A stretch of DNA of 64,000 nucleotides from Defluviitalea saccharophila (GTDB lineage: Bacteria > Bacillota > Clostridia > Lachnospirales > Defluviitaleaceae), in NCBI RefSeq assembly GCF_038396635.1, contig NZ_CP121687.1, forward strand, positions 2,594,592 through 2,658,591, given 5' to 3'. The notes under the pieces were generated by a model. That model was given only the letters and a program-made list of their open reading frames with translations, searched no databases and was not told where the DNA came from. Positions 8,293 to 17,212 of the stretch are shown piece by piece (position 1 is the stretch's first letter; every line of letters starts with the position of its first letter). A program made the translations under genes and the position numbers.

Positions 8293-9696
8293 TTGTACAT
8301 CTCTTTGGATGAAACAAGAAAACGTTCATATTCAAAACAAATCTATATTAAGATTCGGGCAATGATACTATCAGGGGAATTATCGGCCGGAGAACCTTTG
8401 CCCTCATCAAGGACTTTAAGCCGTGAACTTTCTGTTTCTAGAAACACTGTCCTGACGGCATACGATATGCTGGTGTCGGAGGGGGCAGTATATAGCATTG
8501 CAGGATCAGGCTATTATGTCAGTCCTGGGGTAAAGAATACGCAAATAAAAGCCATGGGCATAAAAGATCAGCAGACGGCTTCACTTTCCGATACAGTAAT
8601 CATTGATCAGATAATCAATTTTGATAGTGGCATCCCCGCTCTTGATTTGTTTCCACGTGAGAAATGGAATCGGGTGGTATCCCGTGCTTTTCTAGATGCG
8701 CCAGTATCCGCCCTTGGATATGATGATCCGCAGGGACGTCCGGAATTCAGAAAGGTGCTGTGCAATTATCTGAAAAAGACTCGCGGCATATCATGTTCTC
8801 TGGAACAGATAATCATTACCTCCGGAACGAAGCAGGGGTTGTCTCTAGTTGCAAAATGTCTGCTTTCCTCGGAAAGCGAAGTATGGATGGAAAACCCATC
8901 AAATGTTAATGTGAAGCAAATTTTTTCTTACCATACAGACCGAATTGTCCCATTTGATGTAGATGCTCAAGGTATTCAGCCGGAACTGTTTCCAAGGAAC
9001 GGGAAACCTGATTTGATATTTGTAACCCCATCCCATCAATTCCCAATGGGGGGCATTTTGCCTCTTCAGCGAAGGATTGCACTGGTGGAATTCGCGAGAA
9101 AAACCGGAGCAATTATTCTGGAAGATGATTATGACAGTGCTTTCACTTATGACACACCCCTGTCAAATTCCTTATTTGAGTTAGACCACGACCGGGTTAT
9201 ATATACTGGAACTTTCAGCAAAGTCATGTTTCCGTCGATTAGATTGGGGTATCTTGTTATTCCGGAACACCTTGTCCCACCTGTGCGGGAGTTAAAGAGG
9301 CTGGCTGATCATCACTCCAACTCAGTTTATCAAATTGCATTGATGCGTTTTATTGAAAGTGGGGAACTTGACCGGCATATTCGGCGCATGAAAAAAGAGT
9401 ATCGAAATCGCCGTGATTTGCTGATAGAACTGCTCTATGATTACTTCGGAGATAGGGTACATATTCATGGGGGTTCAGCAGGGATGCACATTGTCGCTGA
9501 ATTCGACAATGTTCTGTTTTCAGAAAAGCAGGTGAGCAGACTGATGGCTTATGGCATTTATGTTGTCCCTGTGGAAAGACACTCGATTAAAAAGGGAAGT
9601 CATGCAAACCAGATCATACTAGGATATGCAGGGCTAACAAAAGATGACTTTATACGTGGGCTGAGTATACTAAAAGAAATAGTAAATAATTGTTAA
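8293..9696 (+). CDS. MocR/PdxR-type GntR regulator with aminotransferase domain
   Basis: A TTG at 8293 is taken as the start because GGAGG at 8280-8284 would overlap the earlier in-frame TTG at 8278. Residues about 10-75 are a GntR winged helix (IRAMILSGELSAGEPLPSSR, LSVSRNTVLTAYDML). The rest is a fold-type I PLP aminotransferase-like domain with YDDPQGRPEFR, TSGTKQGLS, EDDYDSAF and the PLP lysine in YTGTFSKVMFPSIRLGY. Such proteins bind PLP or amine-PLP adducts to control vitamin B6 or amine genes. Divergent from the permease gene. Confidence 0.88.
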   Translation: MYISLDETRKRSYSKQIYIKIRAMILSGELSAGEPLPSSRTLSRELSVSRNTVLTAYDMLVSEGAVYSIAGSGYYVSPGVKNTQIKAMGIKDQQTASLSDTVIIDQIINFDSGIPALDLFPREKWNRVVSRAFLDAPVSALGYDDPQGRPEFRKVLCNYLKKTRGISCSLEQIIITSGTKQGLSLVAKCLLSSESEVWMENPSNVNVKQIFSYHTDRIVPFDVDAQGIQPELFPRNGKPDLIFVTPSHQFPMGGILPLQRRIALVEFARKTGAIILEDDYDSAFTYDTPLSNSLFELDHDRVIYTGTFSKVMFPSIRLGYLVIPEHLVPPVRELKRLADHHSNSVYQIALMRFIESGELDRHIRRMKKEYRNRRDLLIELLYDYFGDRVHIHGGSAGMHIVAEFDNVLFSEKQVSRLMAYGIYVVPVERHSIKKGSHANQIILGYAGLTKDDFIRGLSILKEIVNNC

Positions 9697-9832
9697 ATTA
9701 TTTTTAATCGTTGCCTAGGCTTAATAAACCAATAATTCTTTCCTATAGAGAGAATGGCATGGCTAAGCAATTAAAAAGTATATACATATTATTTGAAAGA
9801 TCACAAATATAATAAAAAAGGATGTGCTAAAA

Positions 9833-10372
9833 ATGATATCATCACAATATAAGATAATTTTACCTAGCGATTATGACATGGATATAATTAGGAAGAGAGT
9901 CGAAGTTAATGGTAAAAAAACGGATGGGTTTTATGGGCTTAAGTTTAAGCTTTACTTGATAACAGAAAAGGGGAAAAATAATAATTTTTATAATAGCTAT
10001 TCTCCTTTATATCTTTGGAAAGACAGTGAAGGTTTAAATAAATTTTTATTTGAAGGATTCTATGATAATATAATAACATCATTTGGGTGGCAGAAAGTGA
10101 ATATCAGAGTACCATTAATTGATACTACAACCCAAAGAATTAGTGAGTGTAACTATCTATTTGAAATAACAGGAGAAATAGAACCCCAAGAAAGTTTAAC
10201 CAACTTAAAAGATAATATCAGAGAAGTTATTCCTGATATTGATAATGCAGAGTATGTTGTAATTTATAATCCAGATAAGTGGAAGTATCAAGTGTTTTAT
10301 TTTATAGATGATTTAAGTAAAGTGAATACGAAAAAAGGCGTAGTTTATGAGATACTTCATATATCACAATAA
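9833..10372 (+). CDS. DUF4865 family protein
   Basis: ATG 9833 is preferred over the in-frame GTG at 9824, which lies inside the AAAGGATG ribosome site. The product begins MISSQYKIILPSDYDMDIIR, close to the characteristic N-terminus of DUF4865 proteins, and continues with FYGLKFKLYLITEKG and SYSPLYLWKDSEG as in that family. About 179 residues, cytoplasmic, biochemical role unknown. Family members often sit near LysR regulators and tautomerases; here it is alone. Confidence 0.7.
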   Translation: MISSQYKIILPSDYDMDIIRKRVEVNGKKTDGFYGLKFKLYLITEKGKNNNFYNSYSPLYLWKDSEGLNKFLFEGFYDNIITSFGWQKVNIRVPLIDTTTQRISECNYLFEITGEIEPQESLTNLKDNIREVIPDIDNAEYVVIYNPDKWKYQVFYFIDDLSKVNTKKGVVYEILHISQ

Positions 10373-10451
10373 TAACTTAAAAACCCACGTTGAAACGGTA
10401 GCCCTGAAACGTGCGAAAAGATAATAATAGGTTCTAAAGGGCGTGAAATCA

Positions 10452-10500
10452 AAGGCTTTCAAACTTTCGGTAAAGATTACTGATTGATGGAAGCCTTATT
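10452..10500. repeat. terminator-like hairpin repeat, copy 2
   Basis: AAGGCTTTCA pairs with TGGAAGCCTT (one wobble), with an inner TTACTGATTGA similar to the copies at 4861 and 17667, followed by TTTT. Confidence 0.65.
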
Positions 10501-10542
10501 TTATTGCATAGAAGATTTCTTCGGATTTATTATGCAATAAAA
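10499..10542. repeat. degenerate copy of the TAGGAAAT palindrome repeat
   Basis: TTTTATTGCATA and TATGCAATAAAA form the outer stem. The inner TAGGAAAT/ATTTCCTA part is mutated. It lacks the GC-rich tail present in the copies at 14934, 24341 and 54913. Confidence 0.55.
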
Positions 10543-10604
10543 AGCTGCATGATTCTTTTTTCTATAAGGAATACTATCCATAAAAAAAGAAAGGTTAGAG
10601 GACT

Positions 10605-11474
10605 ATGAATGAAAAGGACATGTATACACCTGATGAACTAAAAGCTGAAACACAACCTATACCGGGACAGGAAAGCAAGATGCATCCCGAACCAATCTAT
10701 GACAATCCTGAAAAGAAAGGTACGGGCAGATTACAATCTAAGACTGCTATTATCACAGGAGGGGATAGCGGAATTGGTAGAGCTGTTGCCGTTGCATATG
10801 CGAAAGAAGGTTGTAATGTAGTTATTGTATATAATATTGCAGATGACGATGCCAATGAGACAAAAAGAGTAGTGGAATCTTATGGCGGAAAGGCATTATT
10901 GATCAAAGGAGATATTGGAGAGAGCAGTTTTTGCAACGAAGTAGTAGAAAAAACTCTGAAAGAATTTGGAGGCATTGATATTTTAGTCAATAATGCCGCG
11001 GAGCAACATATGCAACAATCCATAGAGAATATTACAGATGAACAACTTCTTCGAACATTTAAAACCAATATATTTTCCATGTTTTATCTAACAAGAGCAG
11101 TATTACCCCATATGAAAGAAGGCAGTGTAATTATTAATACCGGTTCGGTAACAGCATTTAAAGGAAACAAAGATTTACTTGATTATTCAGCAACAAAAGG
11201 TGCTGTAACAGCGTTCACAAGATCTTTATCCGAGAATTTAGCAGATAGAAAAATCAGAGTCAATCAAGTTGCCCCCGGACCAATCTGGACACCTCTTATT
11301 GTATCGACTTTTGATGAGAATACTATTGCGAACTTTGGTAAGGATACGCCAATGAAAAGACCAGGACAACCGGTTGAAGTTGCAGAAGCCTATGTTTATC
11401 TGGCAACCTCCGACTCTTCATATATGACAGGACAGACCATTCATATCAATGGTGGTTCGATTATCAATGGTTAA
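10605..11474 (+). CDS. SDR-family oxidoreductase with N-terminal extension
   Basis: A classical short-chain dehydrogenase: cofactor motif TGGDSGIGRA (residues about 52-61), NNAAEQ, catalytic YSATKGA and a C-terminal TGQTIHINGG. An extension of about 45 residues rich in Pro and Glu (YTPDELKAETQPIPG) is typical of the YhdF/YghA group of stress-associated dehydrogenases. The NAD(P)-linked alcohol or sugar substrate is unknown. A decayed copy of its 3' half and terminator lies at 14013-14192. Confidence 0.88.
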   Translation: MNEKDMYTPDELKAETQPIPGQESKMHPEPIYDNPEKKGTGRLQSKTAIITGGDSGIGRAVAVAYAKEGCNVVIVYNIADDDANETKRVVESYGGKALLIKGDIGESSFCNEVVEKTLKEFGGIDILVNNAAEQHMQQSIENITDEQLLRTFKTNIFSMFYLTRAVLPHMKEGSVIINTGSVTAFKGNKDLLDYSATKGAVTAFTRSLSENLADRKIRVNQVAPGPIWTPLIVSTFDENTIANFGKDTPMKRPGQPVEVAEAYVYLATSDSSYMTGQTIHINGGSIING

Positions 11475-11484
11475 TTGCTATACT

Positions 11485-11523
11485 AAACTGGAAGAAATAT
11501 GCTGTGCGAGTTTCTTCCGGTTT
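11485..11523 (+). terminator. terminator of the SDR gene
   Basis: AAACTGGAAGAAA pairs with TTTCTTCCGGTTT and leads into TTTT. A diverged copy stands at 14155-14192 behind the SDR remnant. Confidence 0.7.
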
Positions 11524-11867
11524 ATTTTGTTAACAGATTTTTTTTGCAAAATATAGAGGGTTATTACAGGTTTTCAAAGATAAATGTTAATTATGGAGGA
11601 GTTATATACAAAGAGATATATTATATAATTAAGATGAAACCATAAGCTCAGGAATATCGCTAAATATCAATAAGTATAAAAAATATAATCGAATTATTTG
11701 AAAAATATGATATGCTTAATAGTATAAATGTATTCTAGTTTTCAAACTAAGACGTATTAAAGTGATTTATCCAAAAGCAATGGAATTTTTTTGTTCGAAT
11801 TATGAACCTGCTTAACCAAAGCGGGACATAAATAAATATGATGGAATAGAGAAAGGGGAAGAATACT
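11524..11867. other. AT-rich intergenic region
   Basis: No coding sequence, strong hairpin or repeat was recognised, apart from AAAGGGGAAG just before the next gene. Confidence 0.6.
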
Positions 11868-12761
11868 ATGCAAAAAATAGTTCCGCATTTATGGTATGAC
11901 AAGGAAGCCAAAGAGGCCGCACAGTTCTACATCAGCATTTTTGAACAGTCAAAACTCGTGTATACCAAAGTTTTAAAAAACCCACCTCCTTTTGGGGATG
12001 CGGAGATTGTGAGCTTTGAACTGGCAGGGCAGCAGTTTATGGCAATCAGCGCAGGTCCTTATTTCAAGTTTAACCCAACCATATCGCTTATGGTAGCTTG
12101 CTCTACTTCTGAGGAAGTGGACAAACTCTGGAAGGCGCTGTCTGAGGGTGGTACTGAACTGATGCCCCTTGGAGAATACCCGTTTAGCAAACGCTATGCA
12201 TGGGTTCAGGACCGCTACGGCTTGTCTTGGCAGTTAATGCTGGTGGAAGGAGAACAGGAAATTCAGAAGATAACCCCTTGCTTGCTATTCTCTTATGGTG
12301 CCTGCGGGAAAGCCGAGGAAGCAATAAAATACTATGCAGAGTTGTTCGAAAACTCGGAGATAGGAATGATTAGCAGATACGGAGAGGGGGAAGCTGCGTC
12401 CTCGAGGGCAAAGGTGAACTATGCAGTTTTCAAGCTGGACGGTATGGCTTTTTCAGCAATGGACAACGGGTATGATGTGGATTACACGTTCAATGAGGCA
12501 TTTTCATTTATCATAAACTGTAAGGATCAGAAGGAGATAGACTATTTCTGGGAGAAGCTTTCGGCGATGCCCGAGGCAGAGAGCTGCGGATGGTGCAAGG
12601 ATCAATTCGGAGTTTCATGGCAGGTATTGCCTTCAAATTGGGAAGAGACTCTTTTCGGCGGCTCTGAGGAAGAAGTACAGAGAGTGAACGCGGCTGTTTT
12701 TGAGATGAAAAAGATTGATTTGGAGACTTTAGAGAAGATAAAGTTTGGAATTTCTAACTGA
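11868..12761 (+). CDS. tandem PhnB/3-dmu-9_3-mt-type VOC protein
   Basis: Two glyoxalase-fold (VOC) domains of the PhnB/3-demethylubiquinone-9 methyltransferase-like group follow one another. The first (about 1-135) starts [19 protein letters not shown] and ends [11 protein letters not shown]; the second (about 140-285) has [21 protein letters not shown] and ends [14 protein letters not shown]. These domains bind metals or small ligands; most members have no proven reaction. Codon use is richer in G+C than the flanking genes, a weak hint of separate origin. Confidence 0.85.
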   Translation: MQKIVPHLWYDKEAKEAAQFYISIFEQSKLVYTKVLKNPPPFGDAEIVSFELAGQQFMAISAGPYFKFNPTISLMVACSTSEEVDKLWKALSEGGTELMPLGEYPFSKRYAWVQDRYGLSWQLMLVEGEQEIQKITPCLLFSYGACGKAEEAIKYYAELFENSEIGMISRYGEGEAASSRAKVNYAVFKLDGMAFSAMDNGYDVDYTFNEAFSFIINCKDQKEIDYFWEKLSAMPEAESCGWCKDQFGVSWQVLPSNWEETLFGGSEEEVQRVNAAVFEMKKIDLETLEKIKFGISN

Positions 12762-12784
12762 GCGTTTATTATTTAAGAGTAAAA

Positions 12785-13102
12785 CGTTGTGGACTATTGG
12801 TACATGACAATTTTATCAAATCATATATTGGAGATGTTCTATAAGTGCTTTTAATATACTGCATTGTGAGTATAGCAATTCCCGAGAAAGTAAAGCTGTT
12901 GCCACTTTATGTTTTTCTTTTTGCCTGTTTTGTTGAGTTTATGCAATATTTAAAGATTGTTGAATTCCTTAGACTTCAGAATATTACATTTTTAAGAATC
13001 ATGATTGGGTCTGTATTCGATTGGGCAGATATAGTATCCTATTGTTTAGGATGTATTTTTTTAGTTTTCTTCGAGATGAAGAAAAAGAAATTTGATTGGT
13101 AG
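12785..13102 (+). pseudogene. DUF2809 membrane protein gene with in-frame stop
   Basis: The frame reads LLVHDNFIKSYIGDVL, then TAA at 12842-12844, then resumes in the same frame with LLIYCIVSIAIPEKVKLLPL through WADIVSYCLGC to 13102. DUF2809 proteins of about 125 residues have exactly this continuous order, so the stop looks like a nonsense mutation. The upstream start region is also unclear. Translation from GTG 12845 could make an 85-residue fragment with about three membrane segments. Confidence 0.65.
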
Positions 13103-13148
13103 ATTATAATATTCTTTTTACTTTCATTAGGCGGTTTATAGCCTATGT

Positions 13149-13190
13149 TGTACGGAGGGTTGCTGTAGACACAGCCCTCTGTACAGAATT
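13149..13190. terminator. hairpin between convergent genes
   Basis: TGTACGGAGGG...CCCTCTGTACA forms a strong stem with an inner GCTGT/ACAGC. There is no clear T-tract, but its place between convergent genes fits termination. Confidence 0.5.
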
Positions 13191-13218
13191 ATTAGTCTGT
13201 CTAAAAGTTTCTCAGCTT

Positions 13219-13548
13219 TTAATCAATTTGCTTCCGTGTTTGTTCATCTATCCATGCTAAATATGCCGCGCTTCCGCTTTCCACGTCTACAAATAAAATT
13301 TCCGGAGTATCATATGGATGAATTTCTAGGAGTTTTTTCTCTAGTTCAGGATATAATTCCTTTCTAGTTTTGAGCAGCACTAAATCCTCATCTTCATGAA
13401 ATAGTTCGCCCTTCCATGTATAATGACTTTTTATCTTAATTTCCTGGACGCATGCGGCTAGTTTACATCTTATAATTTCATCTATTACAGGCTTTGCCTG
13501 CTGCTCATTTTCAAACGTTGTTAAAACTATCCCATATTTGCTCATCAT
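13219..13548 (-). CDS. cutA: CutA-family divalent-cation tolerance protein
   Basis: The product of about 109 residues shows the CutA1 pattern: VLTTFENEQQAKPVIDEII, LAACVQEIKIKSHYTWKGEL, LLKTRKELYPELEKKLLEIH, and the signature HPYDTPEILFVDVESGSAAYLAW. CutA proteins are small cytoplasmic trimers with a ferredoxin-like fold linked to metal tolerance, though their exact role is unsettled. The start is one of two adjacent ATGs behind AGGAGG; the first (13548) is listed. Monocistronic. Confidence 0.9.
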   Translation of the reverse strand: MMSKYGIVLTTFENEQQAKPVIDEIIRCKLAACVQEIKIKSHYTWKGELFHEDEDLVLLKTRKELYPELEKKLLEIHPYDTPEILFVDVESGSAAYLAWIDEQTRKQID

Positions 13549-14012
13549 TATACCTCCTAACATTTATATATAATATATCATTTAAAATGATGACCTGCTA
13601 AACGTAGCAGTGGCTTCATATAGATAAATATTAATACAATACTGCAAAAAATAAAATACTCATAAATTATTGATATTGATATCTATTTATCCACATTTGA
13701 ATGCAGCAAAAGAAAATGCAAGATTAAATGGGATGACAGTTACCCAAAAGTAATTCATAACTTCATAAAATTCGAGGAACCATAAATATTGGAAGCAGAA
13801 AAGGCTTATCCAGACGTAATAACCCTTGCAGTGGTTGCAGTTATTACTTTATTTTAATTCAGGGAGAGTCCAATGGCTAAGACAGTAAAAAGAATCGCCG
13901 CAATTATCCTGTTTTTATTGTGACCTCTGTAATGGCAGCAATATTTGACTCCATCTTTGTTATTATCCAGCGATATAATCGTCCAAGGCTTATAAAACTG
14001 ATTGAGAAGAGA
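13549..14012. other. intergenic region with decayed sequence
   Basis: A T-rich stem precedes a short frame near 13873 reading MAKTVKRIAAIILFLL and then a stop; a shifted frame (VTSVMAAIFDSIFVIIQ) runs on into the SDR remnant at 14013. It looks like degraded coding sequence of uncertain origin. Confidence 0.4.
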
Positions 14013-14144
14013 GATCTAATCCATTATTCTGCAACGAAAGAGTTGCAAAAGCATTCATAAGATCTATATCTTGCATCCTTCGATTTTGCCTATATGACAG
14101 GAAAGAAGATTCACACCAATGGTGGTTAGATTATCAATGGATAA
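14013..14144 (+). pseudogene. remnant of an SDR oxidoreductase gene
   Basis: One frame reads DLIHYSATKELQKHS, stop, DLYLASFDFAYMTGKKIHTNGG, stop, IING, stop. The intact gene at 10605 has DLLDYSATKGAVTAFTRS and YLATSDSSYMTGQTIHINGG then SIING. The remnant therefore keeps the active-site YSATK and the C-terminus but has lost the segment between, plus two codons to stops. The GGAA/TTCC terminator behind it (14155-14192) is also copied. Confidence 0.75.
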
Positions 14145-14396
14145 GTATTATACTAAACCGGAAAACATGCTACGCGCATTTCTTCCGGTTTAATTTGTTT
14201 TTTACAATTCATTAATGTATTCCATACTCTTACAAAAGAACATTGCAATGTTTACGGAAATTACTATGTATGATATGCTGTTTTTATCTCCAAGAAATTG
14301 AATTGGGGCAACAGGCCGAACGCTGATATCAATAATGAGTGCTCGAGCTATGAGGGTCCATCGTATAGATGACACATATTATCAAGGAGGCTTAGA

Positions 14397-14867
14397 ATGA
14401 CAGAATATATAAAAACTTTACGAAAAATGGTTGGGCATACACCGATTTTGCAATGTGGGGCCTCTGTCATAGTTGAGAATGAACAAGGGGAAATATTGCT
14501 GCAGTTGAGAAAAGATAATCATTGTTGGGGATATGCCGGGGGTTCCGTTGAGCTGGATGAAGAAGTGGAAGAAGCGGCAAAAAGAGAATTATATGAGGAA
14601 ACAGGACTTATTGCAAATGAACTTGAACTATTCGGCATCTTTTCCGGAAAGGATATGCATTATATTTATCCTAACGGTGATGAAGTATCAAATATTGATA
14701 TTGTGTATGTATGCAAATCTTATTCAGGAGATTTAAAAATACAGCAAGATGAAGTTATCAATCTTAAATTTTTCCCGTTGTCTGATGTGCCGGAAAATAT
14801 TTCACCACCTAATATAAAAGCATTAAAGGAATACATCAGGAAAAGAACAGTAAAAACTATATTTTAA
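14397..14867 (+). CDS. NUDIX hydrolase
   Basis: The NUDIX box is complete: GGSVELDEEVEEAAKRELYE followed by ETGL, matching GX5EX7REUXEEXGU. It would bind Mg and hydrolyse a nucleoside diphosphate linked to some group X. The N-terminal YIKTLRKMVGHTPILQCGAS and following VIVENEQGEILLQLR resemble a common Firmicutes subgroup of about 155 residues. The substrate is not predictable. AAGGAGG precedes the ATG. Monocistronic, with its own terminator. Confidence 0.9.
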   Translation: MTEYIKTLRKMVGHTPILQCGASVIVENEQGEILLQLRKDNHCWGYAGGSVELDEEVEEAAKRELYEETGLIANELELFGIFSGKDMHYIYPNGDEVSNIDIVYVCKSYSGDLKIQQDEVINLKFFPLSDVPENISPPNIKALKEYIRKRTVKTIF

Positions 14868-14900
14868 CGATGTATATTAATAAACGTCTCAACATTATTT

Positions 14901-14938
14901 ACACTCGGTATGTGTTATAGACATATCGAGTGTTTTTT
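14901..14938 (+). terminator. terminator of the NUDIX gene
   Basis: ACACTCGGTATGT pairs with ACATATCGAGTGT, followed by TTTTTT. Confidence 0.85.
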
Positions 14939-15069
14939 GATTATATAGGAAATTTCTATGGATTTCCTATGCAATCAAAACCCCTTCGGGCAGAATACAC
15001 CTTTGCGCATATTGTATTTTGTAGGATTTGCCGACCGCGCTTGGCGCAAAAGTTTCGTAAGCGAAATTC
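14934..15069. repeat. long palindrome repeat with GC-rich tail, copy A
   Basis: GATTATATAGGAAAT/ATTTCCTATGCAATC forms the head hairpin. It is followed by CCCCTTCGGGCAGAATACAC, GCGCATATTGTATTTTGT, GCCGACCGCGCTTGGCGC and AGTTTCGTAAGCGAAATTCT. The same order of blocks recurs at 24341 and 54913. It lies directly after a terminator. Confidence 0.8.
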
Positions 15070-15220
15070 TTGTTTAATTAGAAAGGGAGGAGTTGGAAAT
15101 TAAATTGGTTACAAGTCCTGTGAAATATTTTTTTAGTAGGTTTTGGTGATTGATAATTTTGGTGGGGTGTGATACAACTATCTTGTTTTTATTGAATTTA
15201 CGGTAGAAAAGAGGCAGAAA

Positions 15221-15961
15221 ATGAATAGCTTAACACAGAGCAGAGGGGAAAAAAGCCTTTGGCTTTTTGTGAAGAAAAACCGGGACTTAATACTGCATAG
15301 CTTAATGTGCAGCATCGGAGGGTTTTTGGGTGGCTATGCTGTGCTTTGCAGAGGGAATTTAGCTTCCGCGCAGACACTTAACATGATCGACATTGTATTT
15401 GGGATTGTGGGTAAAAACAAGGATGAGCTTATGCTTAGACTCCTTGGACTTTTTTTATATATTATGGGAATAGAGCTTGTTGTACTTCTTTCGAAAAAGA
15501 CAAAAATCAATCTGCAGCGATACAGTATTTTTGTTGATATGGCAGGCTTTCTGATTTTGGCTATGATACCGGAGCAGACCAATAGGATGATAGGAGTTCT
15601 TCCTTTATTTTTTATACTTTCTACGCAGTGGAGCGTGTTTCATGGGGTAAGGGAATATAACAGTGCCACGATATTTTCTACAAATAACCTCCGTCAGATG
15701 GTGCTTGCTCTGAATGAGTATGCTTTTGACAGGGACAGAAAACAACTAAATAGTGCGCTGTACTATATCAATACATTATTCTGGTTTCACATAAATATAA
15801 TATTTATTTATTTTGCTGTTAAGTATTTCGGTATTTATGCTTCACTTTTTGGATTTATTTATGCTGTTCCTGCACTGGCAATTACATTTGTAAAGGATGA
15901 AAAAATACCGGAAAATAGCTTTCTTAATTGCAGCAAAGAGAAAATATATGTTAAGTTTTAA
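15221..15961 (+). CDS. DUF1275 (YoaK) family membrane protein
   Basis: Six or so hydrophobic segments and the pattern HSLMCSIGGFLGGYAVLCRG, LLSKKTKINLQRYS and FHGVREYNSATIFSTNNLRQ match DUF1275 integral membrane proteins. The family resembles YitT/SulP-like transporters in topology but has no proven substrate. Length (246) is near the usual 220-230. The ribosome site is weak (GAGGCAG). The preceding 14868-15220 gap contains only the terminator and repeat copy A. Confidence 0.75.
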   Translation: MNSLTQSRGEKSLWLFVKKNRDLILHSLMCSIGGFLGGYAVLCRGNLASAQTLNMIDIVFGIVGKNKDELMLRLLGLFLYIMGIELVVLLSKKTKINLQRYSIFVDMAGFLILAMIPEQTNRMIGVLPLFFILSTQWSVFHGVREYNSATIFSTNNLRQMVLALNEYAFDRDRKQLNSALYYINTLFWFHINIIFIYFAVKYFGIYASLFGFIYAVPALAITFVKDEKIPENSFLNCSKEKIYVKF

Positions 15962-16092
15962 ATTATATGAGAGAATTCATTTTCATATAGAGAAAATTAG
16001 AATCAAGAGTTTCCTGCAATATAGTGACATCGTAAAAGAGGAAACGGTTTTTTTATATCTAAAAGTGAATTGATTTTTTTATACAAAAATTA

Positions 16093-16135
16093 AAGGTTCC
16101 CAGGTATTCGGTAAATTTACCGAGATGGGAACCTT
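16093..16135. repeat. terminator-like hairpin repeat, copy 3
   Basis: AAGGTTCCCA pairs with TGGGAACCTT, with a nested TCGGTAAATTTACCGA stem. It stands between convergent genes and should terminate both. The outer arms differ from the other copies but still pair. Confidence 0.75.
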
Positions 16136-16140
16136 ATTAT

Positions 16141-16485
16141 TTAGAAATTGCTGCCGTTCCAACCCCAGGTTGAAACTTCTTCATACTTTACGTAGATGCA
16201 GTCCGGCTGTATGTTCAGCTCTTCATGGAGTATATTCGCAATTTCTCTTGTGAGATTATTGTAGGCATCCTTCGATGCTTTGCCAAAAAGCTTAACATCT
16301 ACGAAGGCTAAAGGCTTATCGTTTTTTCCTTTAAAATATAAGTTGCTTTCATCTTCAAAAGAAAGCATAAGCCAATTTTCACTCTTTCCAGGCAGTAATT
16401 CAATGGCTTTTCCAAGCTTAGTTTTAATTGATTCACACTGATCATTACTTAGCTTTACATTAGTTCTTGTACTTATATATGGCAA
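16141..16485 (-). CDS. MIF/phenylpyruvate-tautomerase-like protein
   Basis: The product resembles macrophage migration inhibitory factor family tautomerases: PYISTRTNVKLSNDQ at the start, LGKAIELLPGKSENWLMLSF, and a C-terminal EVSTWGWNGSNF as in MIF. The family uses an N-terminal proline as catalytic base. An ATG at 16494 would place that Pro at residue 5 and would abut AAAGG directly. A TTG at 16485, 9 bases from AAAGG, gives Met-Pro, so Pro1 is exposed after Met removal. I therefore choose the TTG. Keto-enol tautomerase activity is inferred. Confidence 0.8.
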   Translation of the reverse strand: MPYISTRTNVKLSNDQCESIKTKLGKAIELLPGKSENWLMLSFEDESNLYFKGKNDKPLAFVDVKLFGKASKDAYNNLTREIANILHEELNIQPDCIYVKYEEVSTWGWNGSNF

Positions 16486-16783
16486 CTTTATCATCCTTTC
16501 ATATAATTATTTTTTTCTTTGGAATTTTACGAAATATAAATATAATTATACCATATATACAGATGCTATGATATACTATTGCATAATAACTTATTACTGA
16601 AAAGAAAACAGAAATGAATCATAAAAAGTGAACATGAATTAAGAGAAAAATTTTTAGAAAATGCCTCCCTGTGATAGTTATATACAGAGCCAGTATGCTG
16701 AATGCGATGGGATGGAGAATGAAATATTTGGAAGGTGTAAGTAGTAATTTTAAATAAATAAAAAAGAAGGGGATGATGGTATT

Positions 16784-17212
16784 ATGCTTTGGAAAGATAC
16801 CTATGAATTGGGGGTTCCTCAGATTGATGCGCAACATAAAGAATTATTCAGGCGCGTTGAAGCTTTTTTGCAGGTATTGCGATCAAAGGACACTTGGGAA
16901 GACAAACTCCCCAAGATTAATGAAACACTGGAGTTTATGAAAGGATATGTCGTAGAGCATTTCCGAGATGAAGAGGAATACCAGAAAAAGATTAATTATC
17001 CTGAATATGAAGCCCATAAACAGATACATAGTAATATGGTGGGGTATGTTCTGGAGGTTTCTAAGCAATTCGAAGAATCCAATAATGACGAGAATTTGAT
17101 GCAACAGTTTGGAGGAAAACTTCTTGCATGGTTGATTAATCATGTAGCCGCCGAAGATCAACGCATTGCGGATTATGCCACAAAAGAAGGGGGAAATGGC
17201 AATGGTAGATGA
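16784..17212 (+). CDS. bacteriohemerythrin
   Basis: The 142-residue protein has the hemerythrin di-iron pattern: LGVPQIDAQHKELF, VEHFRDEEEYQ, YEAHKQIH and WLINHVAAEDQ. These supply the His/Glu/Asp ligands of the diiron site. Hemerythrin binds O2 reversibly and in anaerobes serves in O2 sensing or scavenging. Its 3' end overlaps the following CheX-like gene, implying translational coupling. The gap 16486-16783 upstream shows no other gene. Confidence 0.92.
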   Translation: MLWKDTYELGVPQIDAQHKELFRRVEAFLQVLRSKDTWEDKLPKINETLEFMKGYVVEHFRDEEEYQKKINYPEYEAHKQIHSNMVGYVLEVSKQFEESNNDENLMQQFGGKLLAWLINHVAAEDQRIADYATKEGGNGNGR

